Shown: positions 53,023-60,177 of the stretch, piece after piece
Layout of the letters: each line of letters opens with the position of its first letter
Numbering within the stretch: the stretch's first letter is position 1
Source: JAVBKX01 sp031553835
GTDB taxonomy: Bacteria > Bacteroidota > Bacteroidia > Bacteroidales > Azobacteroidaceae
Direction of reading: 5' to 3'
NCBI GenBank assembly: GCA_031553835.1
Contig: JAVBKX010000003.1
Coordinates: 45,845 to 109,844 of the forward strand
Length of the DNA stretch: 64,000 nucleotides
Translations under genes and position numbers: made by a program
The notes under the pieces: model-generated
The model's input: only the letters and a program-made list of their open reading frames with translations
Databases searched by the model: none
Told to the model about the DNA's origin: nothing

Positions 53023-53651
53023 ATCAATCCTCTTTTTTTGTATGATTTATAAATTTCATTGATGTTGGCAGTTGACAGGTCATCAACCGAGCCGAGATTG
53101 TAATACTTTAGCATCTTTTGAAGGGGTTCAATATTTTTATCAAAATACCCCAATACAAGAAGTTGTTTTTCCAAATCAGTTGGTTCTTCTGTTTTTTCAA
53201 GAGTAGGAGGAGTGTCGTACTTCGACTGATCCTTTGCATAATAAACATCAGCCGCAACACCGAGAGCCTTACATGCAACCGAAATCGCATCAGTAAGCGA
53301 CATCTTATAGCATTCGTCAGAAGTATAAGGGCCTTTGGATTCATTGGCGACAAACGAACTTCCTCCAACGCCGGGAATGGGTTCACTCCATTCTCCATTG
53401 TGTTTTACAAATAGATTAATTTGGGTGAATGCGGCCTTTTCGCCATTTCCTCCTTCTTCAATCCATTGTTTTACAATTTCATATTTCCATCCAAAACCAA
53501 CCATGCCAAATATTTCTGTAAGAATTTTAATTCTCCACATTGGATTTATGTCAGTAAATCCATTGATCCTCCCCCCTTTGATTGGCTTTTTCGCCTCTTC
53601 CGGAACTGATTTAAGTTGGTTGTATATTGCAAGATTTTCCATAATAATCAT
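53019..53651 (-). CDS. Sak3-like (DUF1071) single-strand annealing protein
   Basis: A 210-residue protein with NPMWRIKILTEIFGMVGFGW, PGVGGSSFVANESKGPYTSD and AISVACKALGVAADVYYAKD, the pattern of Sak3/DUF1071 phage recombinases. They bind and anneal single strands. Paired with the YqaJ-like exonuclease it makes a two-part recombination system. The last 60 residues are a variable tail. Confidence 0.82.
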   Translation of the reverse strand: MIIMENLAIYNQLKSVPEEAKKPIKGGRINGFTDINPMWRIKILTEIFGMVGFGWKYEIVKQWIEEGGNGEKAAFTQINLFVKHNGEWSEPIPGVGGSSFVANESKGPYTSDECYKMSLTDAISVACKALGVAADVYYAKDQSKYDTPPTLEKTEEPTDLEKQLLVLGYFDKNIEPLQKMLKYYNLGSVDDLSTANINEIYKSYKKRGLI

Positions 53652-53812
53652 TGTTTATTGTATTCTTTCCACTTCTCAGGATTAGTTGTGATCACATACC
53701 CGTTTAAGACTTTTACTTTCTTGCAGCCTTTCCGTTTCTTTTCAATTGCCTTCATCTCTTTGAGAACATCACTACTGTGCGAGTTATCCGTTGGGTTTAT
53801 TTTTTCATTCAT
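53648..53812 (-). CDS. Small basic early phage protein (54 residues)
   Basis: An ATG at 53812 opens a 54-residue frame rich in Lys (MNEKINPTDNSHSSDVLKEM then KKRKGCKKVKV) whose TGA overlaps the annealase start as ATGA. Likely nucleic-acid contact. No family. Confidence 0.57.
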   Translation of the reverse strand: MNEKINPTDNSHSSDVLKEMKAIEKKRKGCKKVKVLNGYVITTNPEKWKEYNKQ

Positions 53813-53822
53813 AACTGTTTAT

Positions 53823-54074
53823 TTAAGCAGGGCAAAAAGCCGCTGCGAGGGTATCGAATACACTTAGTCCTCTCTCTGAATCATCCAGTTTGTTGTAGCA
53901 GTCAAAACAAACCGATTGGCCATACTTGTCATGAAAAATATCGCCCTCCTCAAATAGATCCGAATCGCAATCTACACAAGTCGCCAGCTGTTCTTCCCGC
54001 TCAAATACTTCATCGCCTTTGTAGAAATTCACCAAATCGGTGAGCGCGTCACCTGTCATACATGAATGTTTCAT
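53823..54074 (-). CDS. Small zinc-ribbon-like protein
   Basis: The 83-residue protein carries two Cys pairs, CVDCDSDLFEEGDIFHDKYG and then CFDC, a likely treble-clef or ribbon zinc site. It overlaps the antirepressor stop by one base. Function unknown; such proteins may bind DNA, RNA or a partner. Confidence 0.62.
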   Translation of the reverse strand: MKHSCMTGDALTDLVNFYKGDEVFEREEQLATCVDCDSDLFEEGDIFHDKYGQSVCFDCYNKLDDSERGLSVFDTLAAAFCPA

Positions 54075-54835
54075 TATGCAGCGATTTTCTTATTATACAT
54101 TTCAATGATAAATCTCTTACCGGATTCAGTCCAGTACATGTGCTGTGTCGTAACTGTGATTCCTTGTGAGTTCAAGTGAGGATAAGGGCGATGTACCGTG
54201 TATCCCTTGTCCCGGTAATCAGCATACAGGAAATAGCAATCAGACTGTTTGTATTGGATTCCCCAACCACAAAGTAGTTTGTTTAGTTTTATAGAGCTTA
54301 TTCCCAATTCGGCAGCAATCATATTAGTAGTCAGGAATCCTTTGCTTTCAAGGCATTTATTAAAATATTCTACTTTGGGAGCAGATTCAATGAGTTCCTT
54401 TGATTGCGAATCAATCGTAAGTTGCATTTTTTCTTTTTCTTCTTCGGATTCAAGCAGCATTTTTGCAAGGTCTTTCTTGCTGATGGTGTCGAGTTTGGCA
54501 TAACCATTGCGAAGAAGTTCTTTTATTTTTCTATTGCATAAAATGTAAAATTCAGGACTTAACCACTGAGCAAAAGCCAAAGCTACGTCTTCGTGCATCC
54601 ACGTCCCCTGCTCTTTTAAATCTCCACCTTTTGTAACTTGCACTAAATCAGTCGAAGCGCAGAAATGAGTTTCGCTCAATGCATTGATTATTCTTTGAGA
54701 TTGTTCAGTTCTTAGCCAATTTCCGGTCTGAGTATTAAAACTCTTTGCCATTTCTGTGGCGTTCACAAAAACACTTCCATTATCCATCTTCATGGATATA
54801 TTGTTTCCGTTGTAATTAAATATTGAATTATCCAT
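54074..54835 (-). CDS. KilA-N antirepressor with KilAC-like C-terminus
   Basis: From the ATG at 54835 (MDNSIFNYNGNNISMKMDNG) the 253-residue protein has a KilA-N domain (VNATEMAKSFNTQTGNWLR; WMHEDVALAFAQWLSPEFYI), a coiled coil (about 135-175) and an ANT/KilAC-type C-terminal HTH (TTNMIAAELGISSIKLNKLL). Such proteins counter the phage repressor or regulate early genes during induction. A longer start at 54934 is not supported by family alignment. Confidence 0.88.
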   Translation of the reverse strand: MDNSIFNYNGNNISMKMDNGSVFVNATEMAKSFNTQTGNWLRTEQSQRIINALSETHFCASTDLVQVTKGGDLKEQGTWMHEDVALAFAQWLSPEFYILCNRKIKELLRNGYAKLDTISKKDLAKMLLESEEEKEKMQLTIDSQSKELIESAPKVEYFNKCLESKGFLTTNMIAAELGISSIKLNKLLCGWGIQYKQSDCYFLYADYRDKGYTVHRPYPHLNSQGITVTTQHMYWTESGKRFIIEMYNKKIAA

Positions 54836-54839
54836 GTTA

Positions 54840-55073
54840 TTAAATTTTAGATGATAAATAACTGAGACAATCATGATGCAGGTTACCCGATTTGTAGTTT
54901 CTACAAAACTCGCAGTATTGTTCAAAAAGCCCATTGGAAAGGATAAAATAATAGGCTTTGTTCTTTGCGTTCATTTCGATATTGAACGCTTCGATAGGGA
55001 CAGTTTTCGCACCGCTGGGCGTGCTTGTAGATACACCTTGTGTATTACTTGCATTTTCATTGTTCTTTGGCAT
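54840..55073 (-). CDS. Small early protein before the antirepressor
   Basis: The ATG at 55073 (MPKNNENASNTQGVSTSTPS) gives 77 residues with a helical Cys-containing end (FEQYCEFCRNYKSGNLHHDC). The longer frame to 55298 would add a membrane-like stretch coded across a promoter and is not preferred. It ends 4 bp before the antirepressor. Function unknown. Confidence 0.6.
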   Translation of the reverse strand: MPKNNENASNTQGVSTSTPSGAKTVPIEAFNIEMNAKNKAYYFILSNGLFEQYCEFCRNYKSGNLHHDCLSYLSSKI

Positions 55074-55205
55074 TTGTGAATGAAAATAAAGTATTAATAA
55101 ATAGGAAAGGCTGTCGCCTCCCGTTCTCGCCAAAGAACAAACTAAAACACAAGTGTAATAGCCCACCGGGATTAGACAGCCTCTTATCTTTGCAGATAGA
55201 TGCGC

Positions 55206-55213
55206 CAAAAGTA
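55206..55213 (-). promoter_or_regulatory. Candidate early promoter -7 element
   Basis: On the minus strand it reads TACTTTTG within TATACTTTTGG, matching TAnnTTTG. It would start a transcript with a leader of about 125 nt before the ATG at 55073. It adds a second entry point in the early operon. Confidence 0.5.
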
Positions 55214-55329
55214 TAGCCACAATAATAGCTATTACACAAAGTGAATATGTCTGTTCTTTGGCGTTGAACGCTGCAAATATAATACTTTTCTTTTTCATCG
55301 CAATAAAATCAGATATTTTTTTAATTTGT

Positions 55330-55381
55330 GGGAGAATAGGCGATCAAGCCACATCTCCCGAATGCCCGGAATTTCACCGGG
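55330..55381 (-). ncRNA. Leader RNA with two hairpins (candidate)
   Basis: Within the gene-free part of 55074-55498, one hairpin has outer arms GGGAGA/TCTCCC, an internal 3/3 loop and inner arms GGC/GCC (55330-55359). A second has arms CCCGG/CCGGG around AATTTCA (55365-55381). No T run follows either on the minus strand, so they are not ordinary terminators. Confidence 0.45.
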
Positions 55382-55435
55382 ACTTTCTACTCATCAAAAA
55401 TTAACTATGAAAACGTCTCACGACGGTATGATTTA

Positions 55436-55500
55436 AGGGGCTTGCCAACTCTTTGGCTCATCAGTATTATTAACCGTTATTTCGTTTCGCCACAGCCCCT
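55436..55500 (-). ncRNA. Structured RNA element closed by AGGGGCT/AGCCCCT (candidate)
   Basis: A perfect 7-bp closing stem (55436-55442 with 55494-55500) encloses a second perfect stem GCCAA/TTGGC with a 4-nt loop (55444-55457). The outer stem holds the stop codon of the 36-residue peptide, so folding could compete with translation. No T run follows. Confidence 0.45.
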
Positions 55501-55609
55501 ATAAGAATAGACTTATTATGAAAATCAGGACAAAGGCCGCGATAAACGCTACCGCGAAGCCTAATATGATGGCAATCACTTCATCTATTATGTCCTGATT
55601 TTGTTTCAT
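55499..55609 (-). CDS. 36-residue membrane peptide
   Basis: An ATG at 55609 opens a frame for a charged start (MKQNQDIIDEV) and one long hydrophobic helix (IAIILGFAVAFIAAFVLIFI). It sits between two structured RNA elements. Small membrane peptides like this occur in phage early operons and toxins; nothing here decides which. Confidence 0.55.
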   Translation of the reverse strand: MKQNQDIIDEVIAIILGFAVAFIAAFVLIFIISLFL

Positions 55610-55624
55610 TGTTTTTTTAATTTT

Positions 55625-55729
55625 AAAAGCATGTCCGGAGCTCTAACTAATACATACTAATTATTGAGAAGATTACACAGTTACACCACACCATCCGGTA
55701 TTCCCTCACGGGTTTTACTACATGCTTTT
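55625..55729 (-). ncRNA. Multi-helix structured RNA element, 105 nt (candidate)
   Basis: The ends AAAAGCATGT and ACATGCTTTT pair perfectly (10 bp). Inside (minus strand) are a hairpin CCC-GTGA-GGG with a GNRA-type loop, a 5-bp stem CCGGA/TCCGG stacked on the closing stem, and a 5-bp stem TAACT/AGTTA. This is more order than chance would give in AT-rich DNA. It precedes the 36-residue peptide gene by 15 bp. Confidence 0.55.
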
Positions 55730-55744
55730 TATTTAGATAGAGAT

Positions 55745-55921
55745 TTATTTTAATTCTTTTAACGCTTGTTTGAAAAACAGAATGCTCAGCACAACCATGA
55801 TAACCGTAAACACTTTCCACATCGCAACGGAATCAAAGTAGAACGCTGCGACCATTTCAATGATCATCGCCAGGGCTAATAGCACCGCTCCTGCAAACTG
55901 AATGAATAATTGTAGTTTCAT
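55745..55921 (-). CDS. Small two-segment membrane protein (58 residues)
   Basis: An ATG at 55921 overlaps the HTH gene stop as ATGA and opens a 58-residue frame with two hydrophobic segments (FAGAVLLALAMIIEMVAAFY and VFTVIMVVLSILFF). It is part of the early operon. Superinfection exclusion or envelope action is possible, but nothing shows it. Confidence 0.6.
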   Translation of the reverse strand: MKLQLFIQFAGAVLLALAMIIEMVAAFYFDSVAMWKVFTVIMVVLSILFFKQALKELK

Positions 55922-56100
55922 ATTTTTACTTTTATTGTTTCAAGATAGTTTTCCAAAGTTTCTTCCTTAAAGAGAATCCGCGTATTATATTTGTAGTCGT
56001 AACAGATAACTCCCTTTTCGATCATTCGGCCAAGCTCCCGCTCACTGACCTTAAGGATACCGCAAGTTTCTTTTTTGTTGTATAATACAGGTAGTGCCAT
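55918..56100 (-). CDS. Small HTH protein, excisionase-like
   Basis: A 60-residue protein with a winged MerR/HTH_17 pattern (LYNKKETCGILKVSERELGR then GVICYDYKYNTRILFKEETL). This is the size and fold of excisionases and small phage regulators. As the second gene after the early promoter it could act as Xis, binding near the att sites, or as a Cro-like factor. Confidence 0.68.
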   Translation of the reverse strand: MALPVLYNKKETCGILKVSERELGRMIEKGVICYDYKYNTRILFKEETLENYLETIKVKI

Positions 56101-56102
56101 GA

Positions 56103-56309
56103 TTATGCCGTGCGTGTTACTTTAATTTCGTTGATTAGTCCTTTTTGAGTAGCCGAGTAAGAATACCCCTGTTTATTAAGATCATAAGTTATTCTATGAA
56201 TAGAATTAACCCGCACGTCCGATGTTTTGAATACCAATGAAGATCCTACTGGCATCGCCTTAATGGTATCCGTGTAATTAATTTTCTTGATAATTTTTAC
56301 TTCTGCCAT
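56103..56309 (-). CDS. First early-operon protein, unknown function
   Basis: A 68-residue protein (MAEVKIIKKINYTDTIKAMP; VRVNSIHRITYDLNKQGYSY) with a beta-helix pattern and basic ends. It is the first gene from the early promoter, the usual place of a Cro-type or anti-repressor factor. The sequence resembles small DNA-binding proteins but shows no clear HTH. Confidence 0.6.
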   Translation of the reverse strand: MAEVKIIKKINYTDTIKAMPVGSSLVFKTSDVRVNSIHRITYDLNKQGYSYSATQKGLINEIKVTRTA

Positions 56310-56378
56310 TTTTTTTGTTTATTTGTAGATTATTTTAATTTTATTCATTGAAAGTATGTTTGTTGTGTAAACATGGTG

Positions 56379-56410
56379 CAAAGATACAGCGATGTTATGT
56401 ATTGTGCAAA
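56379..56410 (-). promoter_or_regulatory. Main early promoter (PR-like)
   Basis: On the minus strand TTTG (56410-56407), 20 bp, then TATCTTTG (56386-56379): an exact Bacteroides sigma consensus. Transcription would start near 56372, 63 bp before the first early gene. The operator palindrome lies between the two elements. Confidence 0.8.
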
Positions 56411-56419
56411 TTATAACAT
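56392..56419. promoter_or_regulatory. Operator-like palindrome at the divergent switch
   Basis: ATGTTAT (56392-56398) and ATAACAT (56413-56419) are inverted repeats separated by 14 bp and overlie the -33 region and spacer of the early promoter. A repressor bound here would shut lytic transcription. A half site TGTAAACA lies at 56366-56373 near the start point. Confidence 0.6.
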
Positions 56420-56471
56420 AGCAATTTTATGTAACAATAAGTTATTTAGATTAAATACAAACAATAAAATC

Positions 56472-57155
56472 ATGGAAAGTACAGTCAAACAAAGACTTAT
56501 GAGATTTTTATCTTACAAAAATATAGGACAAAAGAAATTTGCTCAGTCCATTGATATGTCAAGTGGGTATGTGAATGCGATAAGAGTATCCATTCAGCCA
56601 GATACATTGCATAAAATTGCTATGCAATACCCGGACTTAAATACAGGTTGGTTAATGACCGGCGAAGGCTCTATGCTCAAAGACGAGCCATCAGAACGAG
56701 CAGGTAAATTAATTCCATTCTACGATGATGTTGTGACCGTTGGAGGAAATAATGAAATTTCGGCGAATATGCAAGGCGTTTCATCTCCTGCCGAATATAT
56801 CGACACAGGAGATTGGTTCAAGGATGCTACAGCAGCATTAAGGCATTATGGCGACAGCATGACAGAATACCCTCCCGGATGTATTCTTGCATTAAAGGAA
56901 GTAGAAGACTTGCGCTTAATCGTGCCGGGAAAAGATTATGTTATCGAAACAAGCGAATACAGGGTAACAAAACGGGTACAGGTAAACAATGATTGCATTC
57001 GAGCACACAGCACGAACGACGAAACCTATCCCGATGGCACTCTCATTCATCAACCGTTCAATATTCCTTTTGAATTAATTAGTAAAATATTCCTTGTTCT
57101 TGGTTATGTTGTCAAGAAAAATGGAGGTACTATGGTTTTTAGCAGTAAAAAATAA
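56472..57155 (+). CDS. LexA/S24-type prophage repressor
   Basis: From the ATG at 56472 (MESTVKQRLMRFLSYKNIGQ) the 227-residue protein has an N-terminal HTH (KKFAQSIDMSSGYVNAIRVS) and a C-terminal S24 peptidase domain with the nucleophile region HYGDSMTEYPPGC and the Lys-bearing strand DYVIETSEYRVTKRV. It should bind operators at the divergent switch and cleave itself when RecA filaments form, inducing the phage. The longer frame from 56373 begins inside the early promoter, so it is rejected. Confidence 0.9.
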   Translation: MESTVKQRLMRFLSYKNIGQKKFAQSIDMSSGYVNAIRVSIQPDTLHKIAMQYPDLNTGWLMTGEGSMLKDEPSERAGKLIPFYDDVVTVGGNNEISANMQGVSSPAEYIDTGDWFKDATAALRHYGDSMTEYPPGCILALKEVEDLRLIVPGKDYVIETSEYRVTKRVQVNNDCIRAHSTNDETYPDGTLIHQPFNIPFELISKIFLVLGYVVKKNGGTMVFSSKK

Positions 57156-57157
57156 AT

Positions 57158-57178
57158 TGTAAACAATACTTGTTTACA
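57158..57178. promoter_or_regulatory. Perfect 21-bp operator palindrome just after the repressor gene
   Basis: Half sites TGTAAACA and TGTTTACA flank the spacer ATACT. The repressor stop codon lies 3 bp upstream. A near copy with the same geometry is at 58076-58096. Confidence 0.7.
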
Positions 57179-57239
57179 GTCTGTTATTTATAAAAATTCT
57201 AAATAAAAAAACAGGTAAGTAATTGAAAATTAAAATATT

Positions 57240-57542
57240 ATGGCAAATTACACGGAAGAAGAGAAATCATCAGTTTAGAGTAAGGGGATAGTTAAAGCGG
57301 GTTTTGATCCTAAAATTCACAGATTTGATGTGTGTGATGCGCTAATGCAATGGGATAAATATGGCGATAGAAGCCATACTTTTGGATGGGAGATTGATCA
57401 TATAACTCCCGAAAGTAAGGGCGGAAGAAACGATATAAACAATCTTCAACCCCTACAATGGGAAAACAATATGGCTAAATTAGACAGCAAAAACGAATCT
57501 GATTTTTGCGCCGTTTCATTTACTCCAAAGAAGGATAAATAG
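57240..57542 (+). pseudogene. HNH endonuclease gene with an amber codon
   Basis: Reading from the ATG at 57240 gives 12 residues (MANYTEEEKSSV), then TAG at 57276-57278, then an open frame to 57542 with HNH features: YGDRSHTFGWEIDHITPESK, GGRNDINNLQPLQWENNMAK. Relatives, as I recall them, have Trp where the stop lies, so TGG to TAG is the likely change. A GTG at 57330 could still give a 70-residue product with the HNH core. Confidence 0.7.
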
Positions 57543-57825
57543 GGGCAAATGGCTTGTCTGCTCTTTCGTTTCGACCGCCTGCTATTTTTTCGGCTTCAAG
57601 ATCAGACGCAGAGCATTCTTGCTTTCTATCTATCTCGTCCATTTTTTTTATAGTCTTTAAGTGCGTTTTAACACAGCGCTTAAGTAGAGTATCTGAATCG
57701 AGCACACGCTTGCCGTATTCTCTATTAGAGTTGCCGGAAGAAGCCAAAAGAAAGATCAACACCCATATCCCGATCGCTATAAAAAGCAATGGAAGAAAAA
57801 TTAAAACAATTAATGATGTCAACAT
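57520..57825 (-). CDS. Small membrane-anchored protein of unknown function
   Basis: A 101-residue protein with one N-terminal hydrophobic segment (LIVLIFLPLLFIAIGIWVLI) and a charged cytoplasmic part. It runs opposite to the genes around it and overlaps the HNH remnant by 23 nt. No family is recognised; I give moderate confidence because the signal anchor is well formed. Confidence 0.5.
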   Translation of the reverse strand: MLTSLIVLIFLPLLFIAIGIWVLIFLLASSGNSNREYGKRVLDSDTLLKRCVKTHLKTIKKMDEIDRKQECSASDLEAEKIAGGRNERADKPFAPIYPSLE

Positions 57826-57861
57826 AATTATAAATTTAATATGGATTTAACATGAATAAAT

Positions 57862-58071
57862 ATGAATAATTTTATAACAGACGATCATCTTCAAACTTTA
57901 TCCGATCTTTCTCTGAAAGATCTTGATACTCGATGTTCTTGGTTAAGACACGTTTTATTTGTAGTGTCAACGCTGTTTGGGATATTAATTGCCCTTCCGA
58001 ATACAGCTCAATATAACCTATACGCCCGTTTGCGCATTACTTATAATTATAATTTAATGATGCAAAGATAA
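57862..58071 (+). CDS. Small membrane protein, possibly truncated
   Basis: A 69-residue frame starts MNNFITDDHLQTLSDLSLKD and has one hydrophobic stretch (HVLFVVSTLFGILIALPNTA), then a tail of low likelihood (YARLRITYNYN). The first half looks like a Bacteroidetes membrane protein that is usually longer, so the end may reflect a frameshift or deletion. The regulator gene follows 25 bp on. Confidence 0.45.
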   Translation: MNNFITDDHLQTLSDLSLKDLDTRCSWLRHVLFVVSTLFGILIALPNTAQYNLYARLRITYNYNLMMQR

Positions 58072-58075
58072 TAAA

Positions 58076-58096
58076 TGTAAATAATATTTGTGTACA
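58076..58096. promoter_or_regulatory. Second 21-bp operator-like palindrome, next to a start codon
   Basis: TGTAAATA, spacer ATATT, TGTGTACA: the same 8-5-8 layout as 57158-57178, ending directly before the ATG at 58097. Bound regulator would block translation-proximal transcription of the HTH gene. Confidence 0.6.
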
Positions 58097-58528
58097 ATGA
58101 ATATAAATCAACGAATTAAAAAAATCAGAGAGATGTTTTTTGCTGATCGAAATATCTTATTTGCAAATGCACTCGGAATTAGCCGTCAGTATGCAAACAA
58201 TTTAGTAGTGGATGGTACCAGTGTTGGTGACAGCATGTTAGACTTGATCTTAGAGAAAGCGCCAAGAATCAACCCTGTTTGGCTAAAAATGGGCAAAGGA
58301 GAAATGCTTCTTTCTGAAATCGAATCCCCTGTTATTTATAATGATTCTAAATTAGAAGAATTGCAAAGAGAAAACGAGATGCTAAAAAGAGAAAACGACT
58401 CATTAAAAAGAGAGTTAAATATAAAAGATCAACTAATAGCTTCTCTCGAAGATCAGGTTGCCGGCGCAAAAGAATTGGCATCAACATACAAGGAGTTGGC
58501 TAAAAAGGGGAATCCAATTGCAAAATAA
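58097..58528 (+). CDS. HTH regulator with coiled-coil tail
   Basis: From the ATG at 58097 (MNINQRIKKIREMFFADRNI) the 143-residue protein has an HTH (LFANALGISRQYANNLVVDG) like that of the S24 repressor and a coiled coil with leucine heptads (KLEELQRENEMLKRENDSLK), ending in a basic tail. It lacks the peptidase domain. Its operator-like site overlaps its own start region, suggesting autoregulation or control by the S24 repressor. Confidence 0.82.
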   Translation: MNINQRIKKIREMFFADRNILFANALGISRQYANNLVVDGTSVGDSMLDLILEKAPRINPVWLKMGKGEMLLSEIESPVIYNDSKLEELQRENEMLKRENDSLKRELNIKDQLIASLEDQVAGAKELASTYKELAKKGNPIAK

Positions 58529-58550
58529 TACACATAACGGCAATCCATCG

Positions 58551-58598
58551 CACAACAGTAGTGTACGGTGGTACAACAATGGCACCGTCGCTGTTGTG
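58551..58598. other. Long imperfect hairpin after the HTH gene
   Basis: CACAACAG (58551-58558) pairs with CTGTTGTG (58591-58598), and ACGGTG (58565-58570) with CACCGT (58583-58588). There is no T run, so it is not a standard terminator. It lies 22 bp after the HTH gene and 82 bp before the nuclease gene. Confidence 0.55.
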
Positions 58599-58680
58599 TG
58601 TGTTCTGATAGAGATGAATAAATAATTGCGTTCGGCAAAAATAACTTTTAAAGAATTAAAAAACAAATAAAGATAAAGAT

Positions 58681-59484
58681 ATGAATAGGGTAAACAAAGG
58701 TATTATAGAAGAAATACTTTCGCAAAAAGAGGCAAAACAAGGACTGCATGTTAAAGACATTGCCGCTCATTTATACAATAGATTTTATAATAACTTATTT
58801 AATGAGTCGGAATCAGTCGCAATAGAAGCAGTGGTCAAAAGAGTAAACAGCATACTTGGAACCGAATCTAAAAAACCCGCAGGTCTGTTTTCCAAAGCAA
58901 ACAATCCCAAAACTGGCAAACCTGGAAAAGGTTTGTATAAATTAAGAAAATCAAGCCCAAGACCATCAAATCCAGAGCCCCCTGCCGATCCGCCCATAGT
59001 ACCAGAGGATGAAAATCCAAAACCGCAACCTCAAAACCTATTTACAGGAAAAGCAGGAGAATGTGCTGTAATGGCCGAGCTTCTTTTTAGGGGATACAAC
59101 GTGAACAACATGCTTGTAGATGACGGGGTAGATATTGTTGCGAGTAAGAACAACATGTTTTATTATTTGCAAGTAAAGACTACTACTATTGATGACAAAA
59201 AGAGAATTCATGCAACTATTCGCCAAAAGAAGTTTAATGATTATATAGGACTTCAAATTCGATATGTAATAGTTGCAAGATGCCTATTGAATAAAATCGA
59301 AACAAATATCTATTTTATTTTTAGTAACAGCGATATTCAACGGTTGATTTTCGGAAAATGTATTAATGCAAACCAAGACAGGATAAACATAAAAATAGAA
59401 ATTGACCCCAAAGATGGAAGGCCTTACATTTATGATGAAAAGAAAGTTGATGTTGAATTTTTTATGAATAGATTTGAGTTATGA
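58681..59484 (+). CDS. HARE-HTH / PD-(D/E)XK nuclease-like protein at the attR end
   Basis: The 267-residue protein has an N-terminal HARE-HTH type domain (about 1-88: LHVKDIAAHLYNRF, ending KGLYKL), a Pro-rich linker (92-120) and a C-terminal restriction-like nuclease domain with E127 (GKAGECAV), D151 (DDGVDIV) and Q164-V-K166 (YYLQVKTT). HARE-HTH domains are linked with modified-DNA recognition, and the core E-D-QxK pattern is that of PD-(D/E)XK nucleases. It lies in the lysogeny region at the phage end, where defence genes are common. The stop overlaps the next gene as ATGA. Confidence 0.78.
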   Translation: MNRVNKGIIEEILSQKEAKQGLHVKDIAAHLYNRFYNNLFNESESVAIEAVVKRVNSILGTESKKPAGLFSKANNPKTGKPGKGLYKLRKSSPRPSNPEPPADPPIVPEDENPKPQPQNLFTGKAGECAVMAELLFRGYNVNNMLVDDGVDIVASKNNMFYYLQVKTTTIDDKKRIHATIRQKKFNDYIGLQIRYVIVARCLLNKIETNIYFIFSNSDIQRLIFGKCINANQDRINIKIEIDPKDGRPYIYDEKKVDVEFFMNRFEL

Positions 59485-60137
59485 AAAAGAAAATACTATA
59501 CCTGACTATTTTCATAGTCATTGCTTTGTTTATAAATTTTATAGTTCCATTGTTACGGGAAAGCAAAGCGAGAAATACAGGAGGAATTAAAGAAAAAGAA
59601 ATCGAAATGCGCGATGCAACAGCGGAAAGGAACGCATCTTCTTTAGCAAAAGATTCAGACTGGGCGCCAGTGGCGGAAAACCAACAAAAAACAATAGAAA
59701 TAAATCTTTCATCAGTGCAACGAAATGGAAATGTTGTGAAAATGTGGATTCGAACTACATACAAAACAGATGATAGCCGCAAGCAATATGTTGATAACTT
59801 GATAAAAAACTTCAAACTAAATGAAGTCTATCAAGAGACAAAAAAATGGATAGACTACGACAACACATATACTTATGTTGAATTGAATAAAAATAATGAT
59901 ATAATAAAAATTATCTATCAAATCGAGTATAATAAAAATGGAAGCATTTTACATAGCTACAACTTTAGCTCTGCCAAAAACGAATCAAATATAGTCCCCG
60001 GAACGCTATTGTCTGGATTAAAAGAATCAGTGTTTAGAAAATTTAAATTTTTGGAAGAAAATAACGAACATAGCATTTACCTTGAAGAAGTGGTTGAGTT
60101 CATCAAAGGTCACCCAAATTCCATTTTTCAAGAATAG
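59481..60137 (+). CDS. Membrane-anchored partner protein (surface-adhesin E-like domain)
   Basis: A 218-residue protein with one N-terminal membrane segment (ILYLTIFIVIALFINFIVPL), a charged linker and an extracytoplasmic domain with DWAPVAENQQKTIEINLSSV and VVKMWIRTTYK, the first strands of the surface-adhesin E-type fold. It overlaps the nuclease gene by 4 nt, so both are probably made together. A sensor or exclusion role at the envelope is plausible, but not shown. It ends 89 bp before attR. Confidence 0.7.
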   Translation: MKKKILYLTIFIVIALFINFIVPLLRESKARNTGGIKEKEIEMRDATAERNASSLAKDSDWAPVAENQQKTIEINLSSVQRNGNVVKMWIRTTYKTDDSRKQYVDNLIKNFKLNEVYQETKKWIDYDNTYTYVELNKNNDIIKIIYQIEYNKNGSILHSYNFSSAKNESNIVPGTLLSGLKESVFRKFKFLEENNEHSIYLEEVVEFIKGHPNSIFQE

Positions 60138-60177
60138 TAAATTATCAACAACTCTCAACTCATTAAACTATTCACAC

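Noticed and set aside
54835..55298. Extended starts giving membrane-like N-termini to the 54074 and 54840 genes
   Set aside because: The extra codons cross a promoter element and gene overlaps; internal ATGs match the families and spacing better.
55436..55500. Hammerhead ribozyme, because CTGATGAG and CGAAAC occur on the minus strand
   Set aside because: The order and the stems do not fit: stem I between the core parts is too weak and the GAAA is not placed after stem II.
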